NCBI RefSeq assembly: GCF_902859735.1 | Contig: NZ_CADIJY010000002.1 | Span: 248,001-312,000 of the forward strand | DNA length: 64,000 bases | From: Achromobacter aegrifaciens | GTDB lineage: Bacteria; Pseudomonadota; Gammaproteobacteria; Burkholderiales; Burkholderiaceae_B | Reading direction: 5' to 3' | Part shown: positions 50,616-59,212 of the stretch, piece after piece | Layout: the number at the start of each line of letters is the position of its first letter | Numbering within the stretch: position 1 is the first letter of the stretch | Notes under the pieces: generated by a model | Databases searched by the model: none | The model's input: the letters and a program-made list of their open reading frames with translations, nothing else | Told to the model about the DNA's origin: nothing | Program-made: the position numbers and the translations under genes

Positions 50616-51533
50616 ATGACCATGCCGGATCAGGCCGCAAAATCCCTCTCCCTCAGGCAATTGGAACTGCTGCTGGCGCTGGCCTCCGCCGACAGCATCG
50701 CGGGCGCCGGCGCCCGGCTGGGGATGACGCCCTCGGCCACCAGCCACGCCCTGCGCACGCTGGAGGCCACGCTGGGAGCGCCCTTGCTCGACCGCAATGC
50801 ATCGGGGGTGCATCTCACCTATGCGGGACAGCAGATTCTGCCGCATGTCAGGGACGTGTTCGCGTCCCTGCAGATCGTGCGCGCGACGGCGAACGCCAGC
50901 GCGGGCCTGCGCTCGGGCCTGTTGAATCTGGGTTCGCTGGGGGCGAGCTCCTCCTTGAACATCCTGCCGCAACTGCTTGAGATGTTCAAAGCCCGCTATC
51001 CGGGCGTCGACGTGTTCGTTACCGAGAAGCCGGACCCGGAATTGGAGCGCGCGCTGGTCGAACGCCGCATCGAGATCGGCGTGGTGGCCTTGCCCAAGCC
51101 GGATTTCGACACGCTGCCGCTCGTTACCGATGAGCTGATGGTGGTGCTTCCGGCTGGCCACCCGCTGGCCGAGCGCAAGACCATCGCGGTGAAGGACCTG
51201 ATCGACTATCCGCTGATCATGACGCGCGCCGGTTCGCAGCCTGTCATTACGCGCATGTTCGAGCGAGCCGGCGCCAAGCCGCACATCGCGCACGACCTCT
51301 CGCAGATCATGTCCATCCTGGAGTTCGTCAGGCGCGGGCAGGGCATCTCCGTGCTGGCGTCGCTGGTGCTGCCGCAGGCTTACGACGGGCTGGTCTACCG
51401 CAAGATCAGTCCCGCCTCCAAGCGCAGGATCGGCTTGGCCTGCCTCAATGAACGCAAGCTGTCGCCAGCTGCGCACGCCTTCTGGGCCATGGTCAGGGAG
51501 GCCGCGCCCAAGCTGAAGTTTCCGGTCAAGTAA
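50616..51533 (+). CDS. LysR-family transcriptional regulator, likely of the CoA-transferase/desulfinase cluster
   Basis: A 305-residue LysR regulator: LSLRQLELLLALASADSIAG, helix-turn-helix in GARLGMTPSATSHALRTLEA, and LLDRNASGVHLTYAGQQILP. It belongs to the branch with a CysB/AmpR-like effector fold. It is directly upstream of, and in the same direction as, the CoA-transferase/Bug/acyl-CoA dehydrogenase genes, separated by a promoter region with inverted repeats, so control of that cluster is inferred. GAGG precedes the ATG. Confidence 0.88.
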   Translation: MTMPDQAAKSLSLRQLELLLALASADSIAGAGARLGMTPSATSHALRTLEATLGAPLLDRNASGVHLTYAGQQILPHVRDVFASLQIVRATANASAGLRSGLLNLGSLGASSSLNILPQLLEMFKARYPGVDVFVTEKPDPELERALVERRIEIGVVALPKPDFDTLPLVTDELMVVLPAGHPLAERKTIAVKDLIDYPLIMTRAGSQPVITRMFERAGAKPHIAHDLSQIMSILEFVRRGQGISVLASLVLPQAYDGLVYRKISPASKRRIGLACLNERKLSPAAHAFWAMVREAAPKLKFPVK

Positions 51534-51574
51534 AGCCGCGCGTCAGCCGTCCTGCTTGGCGCGAAGGCTGCCCT

Positions 51575-51624
51575 TCATATTGAAAAAAAACTCAATTGAA
51601 GGTGAAGATTGCGAATTTTAGACT
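51575..51624 (+). promoter_or_regulatory. Promoter and operator candidates upstream of CoA-transferase
   Basis: A -35-like TTGAAG (51596-51601) and -10-like TAGACT (51619-51624) are 17 bp apart, 30 bp before the CoA-transferase ATG. Just upstream and overlapping are two small palindromes, TTCA-TAT-TGAA (51575-51585) and TCAATTGA (51592-51599), in an AT-rich stretch. The upstream LysR product could bind here. Confidence 0.5.
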
Positions 51625-51653
51625 GCATCGATCGACTCTGATGGAGAAGGCGT

Positions 51654-52841
51654 ATGCAGTCAGTGGGAGCTTCCGCGCTCAGCGGCGTGCGTGTCGTGGA
51701 CCTCTCTCGCATCCTGGCGGGCCCGAGCGCGACGCAGCTGCTGGGCGACCTGGGCGCGGACGTGGTCAAGGTGGAAAAGCCGGAGGAAGGCGATGACACC
51801 CGGAAATGGGGGCCGCCCTACATCAATGACCAGGACGGCCGCGCGACCGCCGAAAGCGCCTACTACCTGAGCGCCAACCGCAACAAGCGGTCGATCGCGC
51901 TGGATATCGCCACCGAGGCCGGCCGGGACGCGCTGCATCAGTTGCTGGACCATGCCGACGTGCTGGTCGAGAACTATAAGGTCGGCGGCCTGGCCAAGCA
52001 TGGGCTGGATTATGAACAGCTCAAGAGCAGATACCCGCGCCTGGTCTATTGCTCCATCACCGGATTCGGGCAGACGGGTCCGTACGCCAAGCGCGCGGGC
52101 TACGACTTTTTGATCCAGGGCATGGGCGGCATCATGAGCCTTACCGGCGAGCCGCAGGGCACGCCCATGAAGGTGGGCGTGGGCATCGCCGACGTCATGA
52201 CCGGCATGTATGCCGCCGTCGGCATCCTGGCTGCGCTGCGCCACCGCGACCTGACCGGTCAGGGGCAGCACATCGACATCTCGCTGCTGGACAGCCAGAT
52301 CGCCTGGCTGGTGAACGCTGGAACCAACTACCTGGCACAGCAGGAGTTGCCCGCGCGCCTGGGCAACGGCCACCCGAACATCGTGCCTTACCAGGTATTC
52401 GACGCGGCGGACGGTCCCATGATTCTTGCCGTCGGCAACGATGCGCAGTTCCGGCGTTTTTGCGAGGTTGCAGGCCTGGCCGGGCTGGCGGACGACGAGC
52501 GCTACGCCTCCAATGCGGCCCGCGTCGCCCACCGCGCCGAACTTTGCCAACGGGTACAGGACGCGCTGGCCCTGCGCTCCAGGAAAACCTGGCTGGAACA
52601 GCTGGAAGCCGTGGGCGTGCCTTGCGGCCCCGTCAACGATTTGCGCGATGTGTTCAACGACCCGCACGTCCAGGCCCGCGGCGCGCAGTTGCGCATGCCC
52701 TGCGCGTGGGCGCAAGGCGGCGAGCTCAACCTGTTGGCGAACCCGCTCAAGCTTTCCGCCACGCCGGTGTCGTATCGCAGGCCGCCGCCGCGCCTGAACG
52801 AGCATGCGCAGCAGATCCTGCGCGATTGGACGGCGGGCTGA
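51654..52841 (+). CDS. Class III (CaiB/BaiF) CoA-transferase
   Basis: A 395-residue family III CoA-transferase. It starts LSGVRVVDLSRILAGPSATQ LLGDLGADVVKVEKP (residues 9-43), has SANRNKRSIALDI, and carries the catalytic aspartate at about Asp180 in GVGIADVMTGMYAAVG. These enzymes move CoA between carboxylic acids by an aspartyl-CoA intermediate. Its neighbours, a Bug receptor and a desulfinase-like acyl-CoA dehydrogenase, suggest it activates 3-sulfinopropionate with succinyl-CoA, as the Act enzyme of the known pathway does. That substrate is inferred from context; other dicarboxylates are possible. Confidence 0.87.
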   Translation: MQSVGASALSGVRVVDLSRILAGPSATQLLGDLGADVVKVEKPEEGDDTRKWGPPYINDQDGRATAESAYYLSANRNKRSIALDIATEAGRDALHQLLDHADVLVENYKVGGLAKHGLDYEQLKSRYPRLVYCSITGFGQTGPYAKRAGYDFLIQGMGGIMSLTGEPQGTPMKVGVGIADVMTGMYAAVGILAALRHRDLTGQGQHIDISLLDSQIAWLVNAGTNYLAQQELPARLGNGHPNIVPYQVFDAADGPMILAVGNDAQFRRFCEVAGLAGLADDERYASNAARVAHRAELCQRVQDALALRSRKTWLEQLEAVGVPCGPVNDLRDVFNDPHVQARGAQLRMPCAWAQGGELNLLANPLKLSATPVSYRRPPPRLNEHAQQILRDWTAG

Positions 52842-52898
52842 CATCACACATCTTAGACAACACCGCTGCGACGACGGCGGATACAAGAGGAGAGAGGC

Positions 52899-53858
52899 AT
52901 GGATAGGAGACAGTTGTTGGCGCTGGCCGCATTGACACCCTTGAGCCGCGCATTCGCGCAGGGCAAGTACCCGTCGCAGAGCATCAGGCTGGTCGCGCCC
53001 TATGCACCGGGCGGAACCGTGGACATCCTGTCGCGGCAGCTGGCCGAGCCGATGCGCGCCAGCCTGGCCCAGTCGGTCATCGTGGAAAACCGCGGCGGCG
53101 CCGGCGGCACGCTGGGCGCTGACGCCGTGGCCAAGGCCCGACCCGACGGCTACGCAATCCTGTTCGGGGCGGTGCATCACGCGATCGCCCAGTCCGTGTA
53201 TCCGAAGCTGGGATACGACATCCGCGAGATGACGGCGGTGGGCTTTCTGGGGCGCGTCAACCATGCGCTGATCGTCAACAAGGATCTGCCCGCGCAGAAT
53301 GTGCAGGAGCTGGTGGCGCTGCTGAAGGCCAAGCCGGACAAGTACAGCTATGCCACGCCGGGCGCGGGCACCATGCAGCACCTAATGGCCGAATATTTCA
53401 AGAACGTCACGGGCACCCAGATGATGCACGTGCCATATCGCGGTTCCGCGCCGGCGATCGTGGACATCATTGCCGGGAACGTCCACATGATGTTCGAAAC
53501 CATGCCTTCGGCCATCCAGCACATCCGGGCGGGCAGCGTGCGCGCCATCGCGGTGACGTCGAAGGTCCGTTCACCCAGCTTGCCCGATGTGCCCACGGCG
53601 GCGGAGAGCGGCGCGGCCAATTACGACGCGACCAGCTGGTACGGCATCTATGCGCCGCCGTCCACGCCCGCAGACGTGGTGCGCGTGCTCAATGCGGCGG
53701 TCAACGCGGCATTCGCCGACCCGGCTTTCGTGCAGCGGTGGATCGCACTGGGCGCGGATGCGGGCGGCGGCACGCCGCAGGAGCTGGCCGCGCTGACGCG
53801 CAGCGAAGTCGAGCGCTGGGCCGAGGTGGCGCGGCGCGCGGATATCAAGGTGGGTTGA
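52899..53858 (+). CDS. Bug-family tripartite tricarboxylate receptor
   Basis: A 319-residue Bug-type periplasmic receptor with a short signal (MDRRQLLALAALTPLSRAFA). Motifs are LVAPYAPGGTVDILSRQLAE, VENRGGAGGTLGADAVAKAR and YATPGAGTMQHLMAEYFKN. It lies between the CoA-transferase and the acyl-CoA dehydrogenase, so it probably binds the acid they degrade. Bug genes are also part of known 3-sulfinopropionate clusters. No TctA or TctB partner is present. Confidence 0.9.
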   Translation: MDRRQLLALAALTPLSRAFAQGKYPSQSIRLVAPYAPGGTVDILSRQLAEPMRASLAQSVIVENRGGAGGTLGADAVAKARPDGYAILFGAVHHAIAQSVYPKLGYDIREMTAVGFLGRVNHALIVNKDLPAQNVQELVALLKAKPDKYSYATPGAGTMQHLMAEYFKNVTGTQMMHVPYRGSAPAIVDIIAGNVHMMFETMPSAIQHIRAGSVRAIAVTSKVRSPSLPDVPTAAESGAANYDATSWYGIYAPPSTPADVVRVLNAAVNAAFADPAFVQRWIALGADAGGGTPQELAALTRSEVERWAEVARRADIKVG

Positions 53859-53911
53859 TGCCGGCGGCCCTGGCGGCCCGGCCGGAGTTTTGCACGTAGC
53901 AAGGATGAACC

Positions 53912-55117
53912 ATGACTGAACTTACCCAAGAGCAATTGGCGCTGCAGCAGCGCGCGCGCGAACTGGCGCAGACCGTATTCAAACCGACAGCCGCAGCCAC
54001 CGACCAATCCGAGCAGTATCCCTGGGACAACGTCCGTCAACTGCGCGAAAACGGCTTCATGGGCATGACGATCCCGCGCGAGTACGGTGGGCGGGGCCTA
54101 AGCTATCTAGATACAGTCCTGGTCGTGGAGGAAATGGCCAAGGCTTGCGCCACCATGGGGCGCATCACCGTCGAAGCCAACATGGGCGCGATCGGCGCCA
54201 TCATGCAGTACGGCACCCATGAACAGAAGGCGCTGGCCGCCGAGTGTGTATTGGCTGGCGACAAGCCCGCCATCTGCATCTCGGAACCCCAGGCCGGCAG
54301 CGCGGCCAGCGAAATGGGCACTTGCGCAGTCCGTCAGGGCGATGACTACCTCATCAACGGCGAGAAATACTGGATCACCGGGGGCGGGGTGTCGCGCCTG
54401 CACCTGATCTTTGCGCGCGTGTTCGACGACGGCGCGGATCTGGGCATAGGCGCCTTCATCCACGTGCGCGAACCGGACGCCGCGGACGATGGCCTGGAGA
54501 TCGCCAAGCGCTCCTACGCCATGGGCGTGCGGGGCATACCCGAGACCTACATCGCGTTCCGGGATCTCAAGGTGCACAAGTCCATGCTGGTGGTTCCGCC
54601 GGAGGGGTTGAAGCGCGGCTTTGCCGGGCTGATGCAAGCCTACAACGCCCAGCGCGTGGGCGCGGGCACCGTGGCGTTGGGCATCGCGCAGGGCGCCTTT
54701 GAAGAAGCCGTCGACTACGTCAAGCAGCGCCAGCAGTTCGGCCGGCCGATAGCGGAGTTCCAGGGCTTGCAGTGGATGGTCGCCGACATGGCCATCCAGT
54801 TGAATGCGGCGCGGCACATGCTGCATGCGGCCGCAAGCAGCGGCACGGCGCGGACCTTTGGCTTTCCGGACCTGTCGCTGGCCGCGCAGGCCAAGATCTA
54901 CGCGGCCGAAACGGCGCAGCGCGTAACCAACGACGCCTTGCAGCTGCATGGATCGTCCGGCTATGGACGCGACCTGCCGATGGAACGCCATGTGCGCGAT
55001 GCGCGCATGTTCACCATCGCGGGCGGCACCGCGCAGATCCTGCGCACCCAGGTCGCTTCCGCCGTGCTTGGGATGAAGCTGCCGCAGACGCGGGATGGGT
55101 ATATCCGCGGGAAGTGA
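53912..55117 (+). CDS. acd: Acyl-CoA dehydrogenase, 3-sulfinopropanoyl-CoA desulfinase-like
   Basis: A 401-residue FAD protein of the acyl-CoA dehydrogenase fold (CISEPQAGSAASEMG; GEKYWITGGG; C-terminal RHVRDARMFTIAGGTAQILR). It closely recalls AcdDPN7 of Advenella, which splits 3-sulfinopropanoyl-CoA into propanoyl-CoA and sulfite instead of dehydrogenating. Two diagnostic residues agree: Arg84 (ATMGRITVE), which binds the sulfinate in the known enzyme, and Gln247 (AYNAQRVG) where true dehydrogenases have the catalytic glutamate. The adjoining CoA-transferase would supply the CoA ester. The assignment comes from remembered family features and should hold unless this is a close non-desulfinase relative. 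Confidence 0.82.
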   Translation: MTELTQEQLALQQRARELAQTVFKPTAAATDQSEQYPWDNVRQLRENGFMGMTIPREYGGRGLSYLDTVLVVEEMAKACATMGRITVEANMGAIGAIMQYGTHEQKALAAECVLAGDKPAICISEPQAGSAASEMGTCAVRQGDDYLINGEKYWITGGGVSRLHLIFARVFDDGADLGIGAFIHVREPDAADDGLEIAKRSYAMGVRGIPETYIAFRDLKVHKSMLVVPPEGLKRGFAGLMQAYNAQRVGAGTVALGIAQGAFEEAVDYVKQRQQFGRPIAEFQGLQWMVADMAIQLNAARHMLHAAASSGTARTFGFPDLSLAAQAKIYAAETAQRVTNDALQLHGSSGYGRDLPMERHVRDARMFTIAGGTAQILRTQVASAVLGMKLPQTRDGYIRGK

Positions 55118-55120
55118 TGC

Positions 55121-55166
55121 TTGACGACGAATTCCGCTGCGCGTAGCATCTTTTGAACCGATCGGT
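55121..55166 (+). promoter_or_regulatory. Promoter with ACCGATCGGT operator (TetR-type)
   Basis: TTGACG (55121-55126) and TAGCAT (55144-55149) are 17 bp apart. The perfect palindrome ACCGATCGGT (55157-55166) covers the expected transcription start, a position for repression. The TetR gene at the end of the operon is the likely binder. An AAGGAG element follows at 55171. Confidence 0.6.
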
Positions 55167-55183
55167 ATAAAAGGAGCTCGGCG

Positions 55184-55921
55184 ATGGAATTCCAAGGCAA
55201 GGTTGCGCTGGTCACCGGGGGCACGCGTGGCATCGGCGCCGCTATCGTTCGCAGGTTCGCGGAACGGGGCGCCGATGTCGCCTTCACCTATGCCAGGTCG
55301 GATCAGACCGCGAAAGACTACGCCCAGGAACTTGGCGCAATCGGCGCCAGGGTCCTGGCCATCAGGGCGGACAGCCGCGATCCGGCCGCCGTCCGGACGG
55401 CGGTGGAGCAGACTGCCGGGAAACTGGGCAGGCTGGACATACTGGTCAATAGCGCCGGCGTGTTCCCCGTCGGGCCTGTCGAGGACGCCACGCTCGAGGA
55501 AATCGACGACACCCTGGCGATCCACGCCAAGGCGGTATTCGTGGCCTCGCAGGCCGCGCTGGCTCATATGGGGACCGGCGGACGCATCATTTCCATCGGC
55601 TCCTGCTTCGCGCAACGCGTGCCTTATGGGGGCGTGACGCTCTACGCGATGAGCAAGTCGGCGCTCATCGGATTCACCAAGGGCCTGGCTCGGGAGGTCG
55701 GCGGCCGCGGCATCACGGTCAACATCGTCGATCCGGGATCGACTGACACCGATATGAATCCTGCCGATGGTCCGGCGGTAGCCGCCGAGTTGGAACTCAT
55801 GGCGGTCAAACGCTACGCCGAACCCGAGGAAATTGCCGCAGCCGTGGCTTATCTTGCGGGGGCCGAGAGCCAATTCATCACCGGCGCGTCGCTCGCCATC
55901 GATGGCGGCTTCACCGCCTAG
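55184..55921 (+). CDS. Short-chain dehydrogenase/reductase (3-oxoacyl-ACP reductase-like)
   Basis: A 245-residue classical SDR enzyme. The cofactor loop TGGTRGIGAAI, NSAG (residues 89-92), the catalytic serine in ISIGSCFAQRVPYGG and the Tyr/Lys pair in TLYAMSKSAL are all present, and it ends in ASLAIDGGFTA as FabG-like enzymes do. The substrate is unknown. An AAGGAG element precedes the ATG. It is first in an operon with a broken SMR exporter gene and a TetR gene, so induction by an aldehyde, ketone or toxic cation is possible. Confidence 0.9.
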   Translation: MEFQGKVALVTGGTRGIGAAIVRRFAERGADVAFTYARSDQTAKDYAQELGAIGARVLAIRADSRDPAAVRTAVEQTAGKLGRLDILVNSAGVFPVGPVEDATLEEIDDTLAIHAKAVFVASQAALAHMGTGGRIISIGSCFAQRVPYGGVTLYAMSKSALIGFTKGLAREVGGRGITVNIVDPGSTDTDMNPADGPAVAAELELMAVKRYAEPEEIAAAVAYLAGAESQFITGASLAIDGGFTA

Positions 55922-55955
55922 GGCTGCGGGAAGTCCAACAGAAATGGGGATTCAG

Positions 55956-56275
55956 ATGGCATGGGGTTTCCTGGTTCTGGCCGGCATGCTTGAAATCGTC
56001 TGGGCATTGGCACTGAAGCAGGCCGACGGATTGACGAGGTTTTGGCCAAGCCTGATCGGCATAAGCGTCGCCATGCTGAGTCTTGTCCTGCTGGCCTTGG
56101 CCCTGAAGCATCTGCCGGTGGGCACCGCTTACGCCATCTGGGTGGGCATAGGCGCTTTCGGCGTGGCGGTTTTCGGCACATTGGTGCGCTCGGCGAGCAC
56201 ATGTCATCGGCCAAGCTGTTGTTCCTGGGCTTGATAGGCATAGGCGTGGCGGGCCTGCGGATAATTGAAACGTGA
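55956..56275 (+). pseudogene. SMR-family exporter (SugE/Gdx type), frameshifted
   Basis: Reading from ATG 55956 gives MAWGFLVLAGMLEIVWALAL and LPVGTAYAIWVGIGAFGVAV, the SugE/Gdx guanidinium-exporter pattern with the membrane glutamate. Near 56185 the frame breaks: it runs into RSASTCHRP and stops at 56234, while the expected last helix (GEHMSSAKLLFLGLIGIGVA, ending LRIIET at 56275) is in another frame. One missing base after the GTG codon explains this. The full protein would be about 107 residues. It may be a true pseudogene, a programmed or phase-variable event, or a sequence error. Confidence 0.82.
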
Positions 56276-56901
56276 ATTCTGGCAATCAAGCTAAACCGGC
56301 CACCGCGCCGAAAATCGGGCGTCCGAAGGCGTTCGACAAGGACTGGGCCTTGCTGGCGGCCATGCGTACCTTCTGGGCGCAAGGTTATGAAGGCACCTCG
56401 ATCCAGGATCTGGTCAGCGCCACGGGCGTCAACAAGCCCAGCCTCTATGCGACCTTTGGCTGCAAGGAGGAAATCTTCCGGCAGGCCGTCGAACTTTACG
56501 ACCGCGTCGAAGGGCGAGCGACGTCGCAGAGCCTCAGCGCAGCTCGGACGGCCCGCGAGGCCGTCGAAACCATGCTGCGATCGAACGCGCGCGCCTATGC
56601 GGTCAACGAGGGCCCGCGTGGGTGCATGATCGTGTTGTCATCGCTGCTGGGCGCGCCTGAGAACGAGAGCGTGCGTGCGTTTCTTGCCGCAAATCGGGAG
56701 GAAGGAGAATCGACGCTGAGGGAACGGCTTGCGCAAGGCATTGCGGAGGGCGACCTTGCGCCGTCCGCCGATGTCCGGCAGCTTGCCGCCTTCTACACGA
56801 CCGTGCTTGAAGGCCTGTCGATCCAGGCCCGCGATGGCGCGGGCGCGAAAAAGCTCAACATGATCATTGATGCCGCGATGCTTGCGTGGCCGGCCGGTTG
56901 A
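56272..56901 (+). CDS. TetR-family transcriptional regulator
   Basis: A 209-residue TetR regulator. After a disordered start, the helix-turn-helix region reads AMRTFWAQGYEGTSIQDLVS and ATGVNKPSLYATFGCKEEIF; the ligand domain follows (GPRGCMIVLSSLLGAPENES). The pattern is that of YxaF/AcrR-like regulators found beside SDR and SMR genes. Its GTG start overlaps the end of the SMR gene (GTGA), so it is translated with it. It probably binds ACCGATCGGT at the operon promoter and represses its own operon. Confidence 0.88.
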   Translation: MNSGNQAKPATAPKIGRPKAFDKDWALLAAMRTFWAQGYEGTSIQDLVSATGVNKPSLYATFGCKEEIFRQAVELYDRVEGRATSQSLSAARTAREAVETMLRSNARAYAVNEGPRGCMIVLSSLLGAPENESVRAFLAANREEGESTLRERLAQGIAEGDLAPSADVRQLAAFYTTVLEGLSIQARDGAGAKKLNMIIDAAMLAWPAG

Positions 56902-56940
56902 CATTGCCGGCGCAGCTCGTCGCAGCGCTTGCGGGCCAGC

Positions 56941-57201
56941 TTAGGGCGGGACCACCATCCAGGCGACGATCCGCCGCACGACAGGCAGCAGCAGCAAGAG
57001 GCTGGGAAAAGCCACTATCCACGAGGCTCCCCAGGCGCTGGGCCAGTTGAGGACAAAGTCGGGACCCACGCCCACGCTCGCGGCGGTCGCCACCGCTGAA
57101 ACGATGGCCGACATGAACACGGAAAGAACCAGCGGCATCAGAACGGGGGCATAGTGCCGCGGGAGCTTTTTCAGGGTGGGGCTTGATGAATGGTCAGCCA
57201 T
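56941..57201 (-). CDS. DUF2798 family small membrane protein
   Basis: An 86-residue protein with two membrane helices (YAPVLMPLVLSVFMSAIVSA; SWIVAFPSLLLLLPVVRRIV) and a NWPSAWGASW turn, the pattern of DUF2798. The function of this family is unknown. It starts two bases after the NmrA gene and is thus co-transcribed with it. It converges with the TetR gene. Confidence 0.8.
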   Translation of the reverse strand: MADHSSSPTLKKLPRHYAPVLMPLVLSVFMSAIVSAVATAASVGVGPDFVLNWPSAWGASWIVAFPSLLLLLPVVRRIVAWMVVPP

Positions 57202-57202
57202 C

Positions 57203-58099
57203 TCAATACTCCTTGCCGCCGCGCGCCGCTTGTTTCTCGGCCACCAGGTCCTTGACGTACTCGCGCAGTGAACGCGGATCCCGTCCGAGTGCAGCCTTCA
57301 GCACAAGACTGTTTCCTCCAAGCCCGCAGGCCCGGTAGTGATCGAAGACTTTGGACAGAAGAAGCAACTGCTGTTCGCCATAAGGCAGGCGCGCGTCTTG
57401 CGCCCACGCGTTGAAACCGGGCTCCAATGCAGTGACCGGAGATCCCAGCTCCTCGGCCAGGGCCATCACGATGTCCATGCGGCTGTACATGCCGGCGCAT
57501 AGCTCCAAGGTCGCGTAGGCCAGCCTGTCCTCGGTCAGCGCGATCGCGGCAACCTCAGCCACATCGCGATAGTCCACGCGGGCGATTCTCGTGTCTTTGG
57601 GAAAGGGTTCGCTGAAGCGGGAATGGTCGCGGATCGACGGCCAGGCCAAACCGATGTTCTGCATGAAGTTCGCGGGATGCAGGATTGTGTATTCCAGTCC
57701 CGACGAGTAGAGCGCGTCCTCCACCGGGATCTTGCTGGCGTGATTGGCCAGTCGCACGTTCGTTGGCTGGATGACCGATGAAAAGACGAACTTCCTCACG
57801 CCGCTGCGCTTGGCCGCGTCGACCAGGGCAACGCCCATGGGCGCTTCGTCTGCGGTGAACGCGGGGCCGATATGAAAGACGCCGTCCACGCCTTGCGTTG
57901 CGGCTGCGAGGCTGTCGACGTCGCGGAGGTCACCGATGGCGGTCTCGGTCGCTCCCAGCGAGCGGGCCTGAGCGGCGCGTGTTTCGTCGCGGACGAGCGC
58001 CCGGACCGCGACCTTGCGCCGCTGCAATTCAGGAACGACCAGGCCGGCGAATTTGCCGGTGGCTCCTACGACCAAAACCGTGGGCTGAGTGCTGTTCAC
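57203..58099 (-). CDS. NmrA-family NAD(P)-binding protein
   Basis: A 299-residue atypical SDR of the NmrA/HSCARG group. The dinucleotide loop VLVVGATGKFAGLVV opens the chain, ALVRD follows, and the middle reads GVDGVFHIGPAF and KFVFSSVIQP; the SDR tyrosine motif is absent, as usual for NmrA types. Members sense redox cofactors or act as reductases such as NAD(P)H:quinone oxidoreductase. The GTG at 58099 is preferred because GAAGGAG precedes it; an ATG at 58117 overlaps that element. It is divergent from the LysR gene at 58209, its likely regulator. Confidence 0.85.
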   Translation of the reverse strand: MNSTQPTVLVVGATGKFAGLVVPELQRRKVAVRALVRDETRAAQARSLGATETAIGDLRDVDSLAAATQGVDGVFHIGPAFTADEAPMGVALVDAAKRSGVRKFVFSSVIQPTNVRLANHASKIPVEDALYSSGLEYTILHPANFMQNIGLAWPSIRDHSRFSEPFPKDTRIARVDYRDVAEVAAIALTEDRLAYATLELCAGMYSRMDIVMALAEELGSPVTALEPGFNAWAQDARLPYGEQQLLLLSKVFDHYRACGLGGNSLVLKAALGRDPRSLREYVKDLVAEKQAARGGKEY

Positions 58100-58208
58100 A
58101 GGGTTTCTCCTTCGCATGCATGTGGGTACGAAGGCAGTGTATTTTCTGCCGATTAGTGGAACAATACTTGTGAAATATGAATGTGAATCACGTTATAAGA
58201 GATAAATA

Positions 58209-59102
58209 ATGAGCCGCCTGGAAGACCTGGAAGCGTTCATCCACATCGCTGAAACGGGAAGTCTGACGAAAGCCGCGCGCCATCTCAGCCGCTCGCTACA
58301 GGCCGTCAGCCGTTCTCTTGCCGCGCTGGAAGAGGACGTCGGCGTGCAACTGGTCCATCGCACTACGCGGCATTGCTCTCTCAGCGAAGCGGGCGAGGCG
58401 TTCTTCCGGCGGGTCAAACCGGCGATGGAGGAAATAGGCGAGGCCCGGCTGGAGGTTGCAGACCGCCGAGCCGCGCCGTCGGGCATATTGCGTGTCGGCG
58501 CGCCGGTACTGTTCGGGCCGGACTTCCTGGTTCCGATCATCGCGCAGTACATGCGCGCATACCCGCAGATGGAAGTCGATCTGCAATTGACGGATACCTT
58601 TGTCGACCTGTCCGCCGCAGGCCTCGATCTGGTCGTGCGCATCGCAGACCTGCCGGATTCCGGCTTGCAGGGAAGACGATTGGGAGCCTTGCGCAGAGTC
58701 GTATTCGGATCGCCTTCCTATTTCGAACAGTATGGCCGTCCCGCGCATCCTTCGGACCTGCGGCAGCACGCCTGCATTGTCAGGACTCTCGATCAACGCT
58801 CGGGGCAGTGGGCCTTTGAGATAGACGGCAAGCGGCGCAGCGTCGGGGTGCGGGGTCCGTTCCGGACCAACACGATGGCGGCGATCTATTCCGCGGTCAG
58901 CGCCGGACTCGGCATCGGTTATTCGCCGCTATGGCAGATCAGGCACCTGCTGGATGCGGGGCAGGTGGAGGTCATACTCGAAGCGTTCGAGTCCAAGCCT
59001 GTGCCCATACACGTGCTTTGGCAGGAGCACAGGCTTCCGCCTGCCAAGGTGCGGGCTTTTATTGATTATCTGGCGGCTGGGCTGAAGCTCGATCGGTTCT
59101 AG
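58209..59102 (+). CDS. LysR-family transcriptional regulator
   Basis: A 297-residue LysR regulator of the AaeR/DmlR-like branch: LEDLEAFIHIAETGSLTKAA, helix-turn-helix in HLSRSLQAVSRSLAALEEDV, and VHRTTRHCSLSEAGEAFF, with the effector domain from PSGILRVGAPVLFGPDF onward. It diverges from the NmrA/DUF2798 pair; the 109-bp gap holds a GTGA-A-TCAC palindrome (58183-58191) close to the start. The third codon positions look less GC-rich than in the nar genes, a hint of recent acquisition. Confidence 0.9.
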   Translation: MSRLEDLEAFIHIAETGSLTKAARHLSRSLQAVSRSLAALEEDVGVQLVHRTTRHCSLSEAGEAFFRRVKPAMEEIGEARLEVADRRAAPSGILRVGAPVLFGPDFLVPIIAQYMRAYPQMEVDLQLTDTFVDLSAAGLDLVVRIADLPDSGLQGRRLGALRRVVFGSPSYFEQYGRPAHPSDLRQHACIVRTLDQRSGQWAFEIDGKRRSVGVRGPFRTNTMAAIYSAVSAGLGIGYSPLWQIRHLLDAGQVEVILEAFESKPVPIHVLWQEHRLPPAKVRAFIDYLAAGLKLDRF

Positions 59103-59212
59103 GGGCGCCGCGGGAGTCTGCGGGCGAGGGCGCCGCTACTATCCCAAGCGCGGCACGGTAGACTAAGAATCCTCGTATCCTGATGCGCACTTTCGCTCCA
59201 AGGAGGATCATC

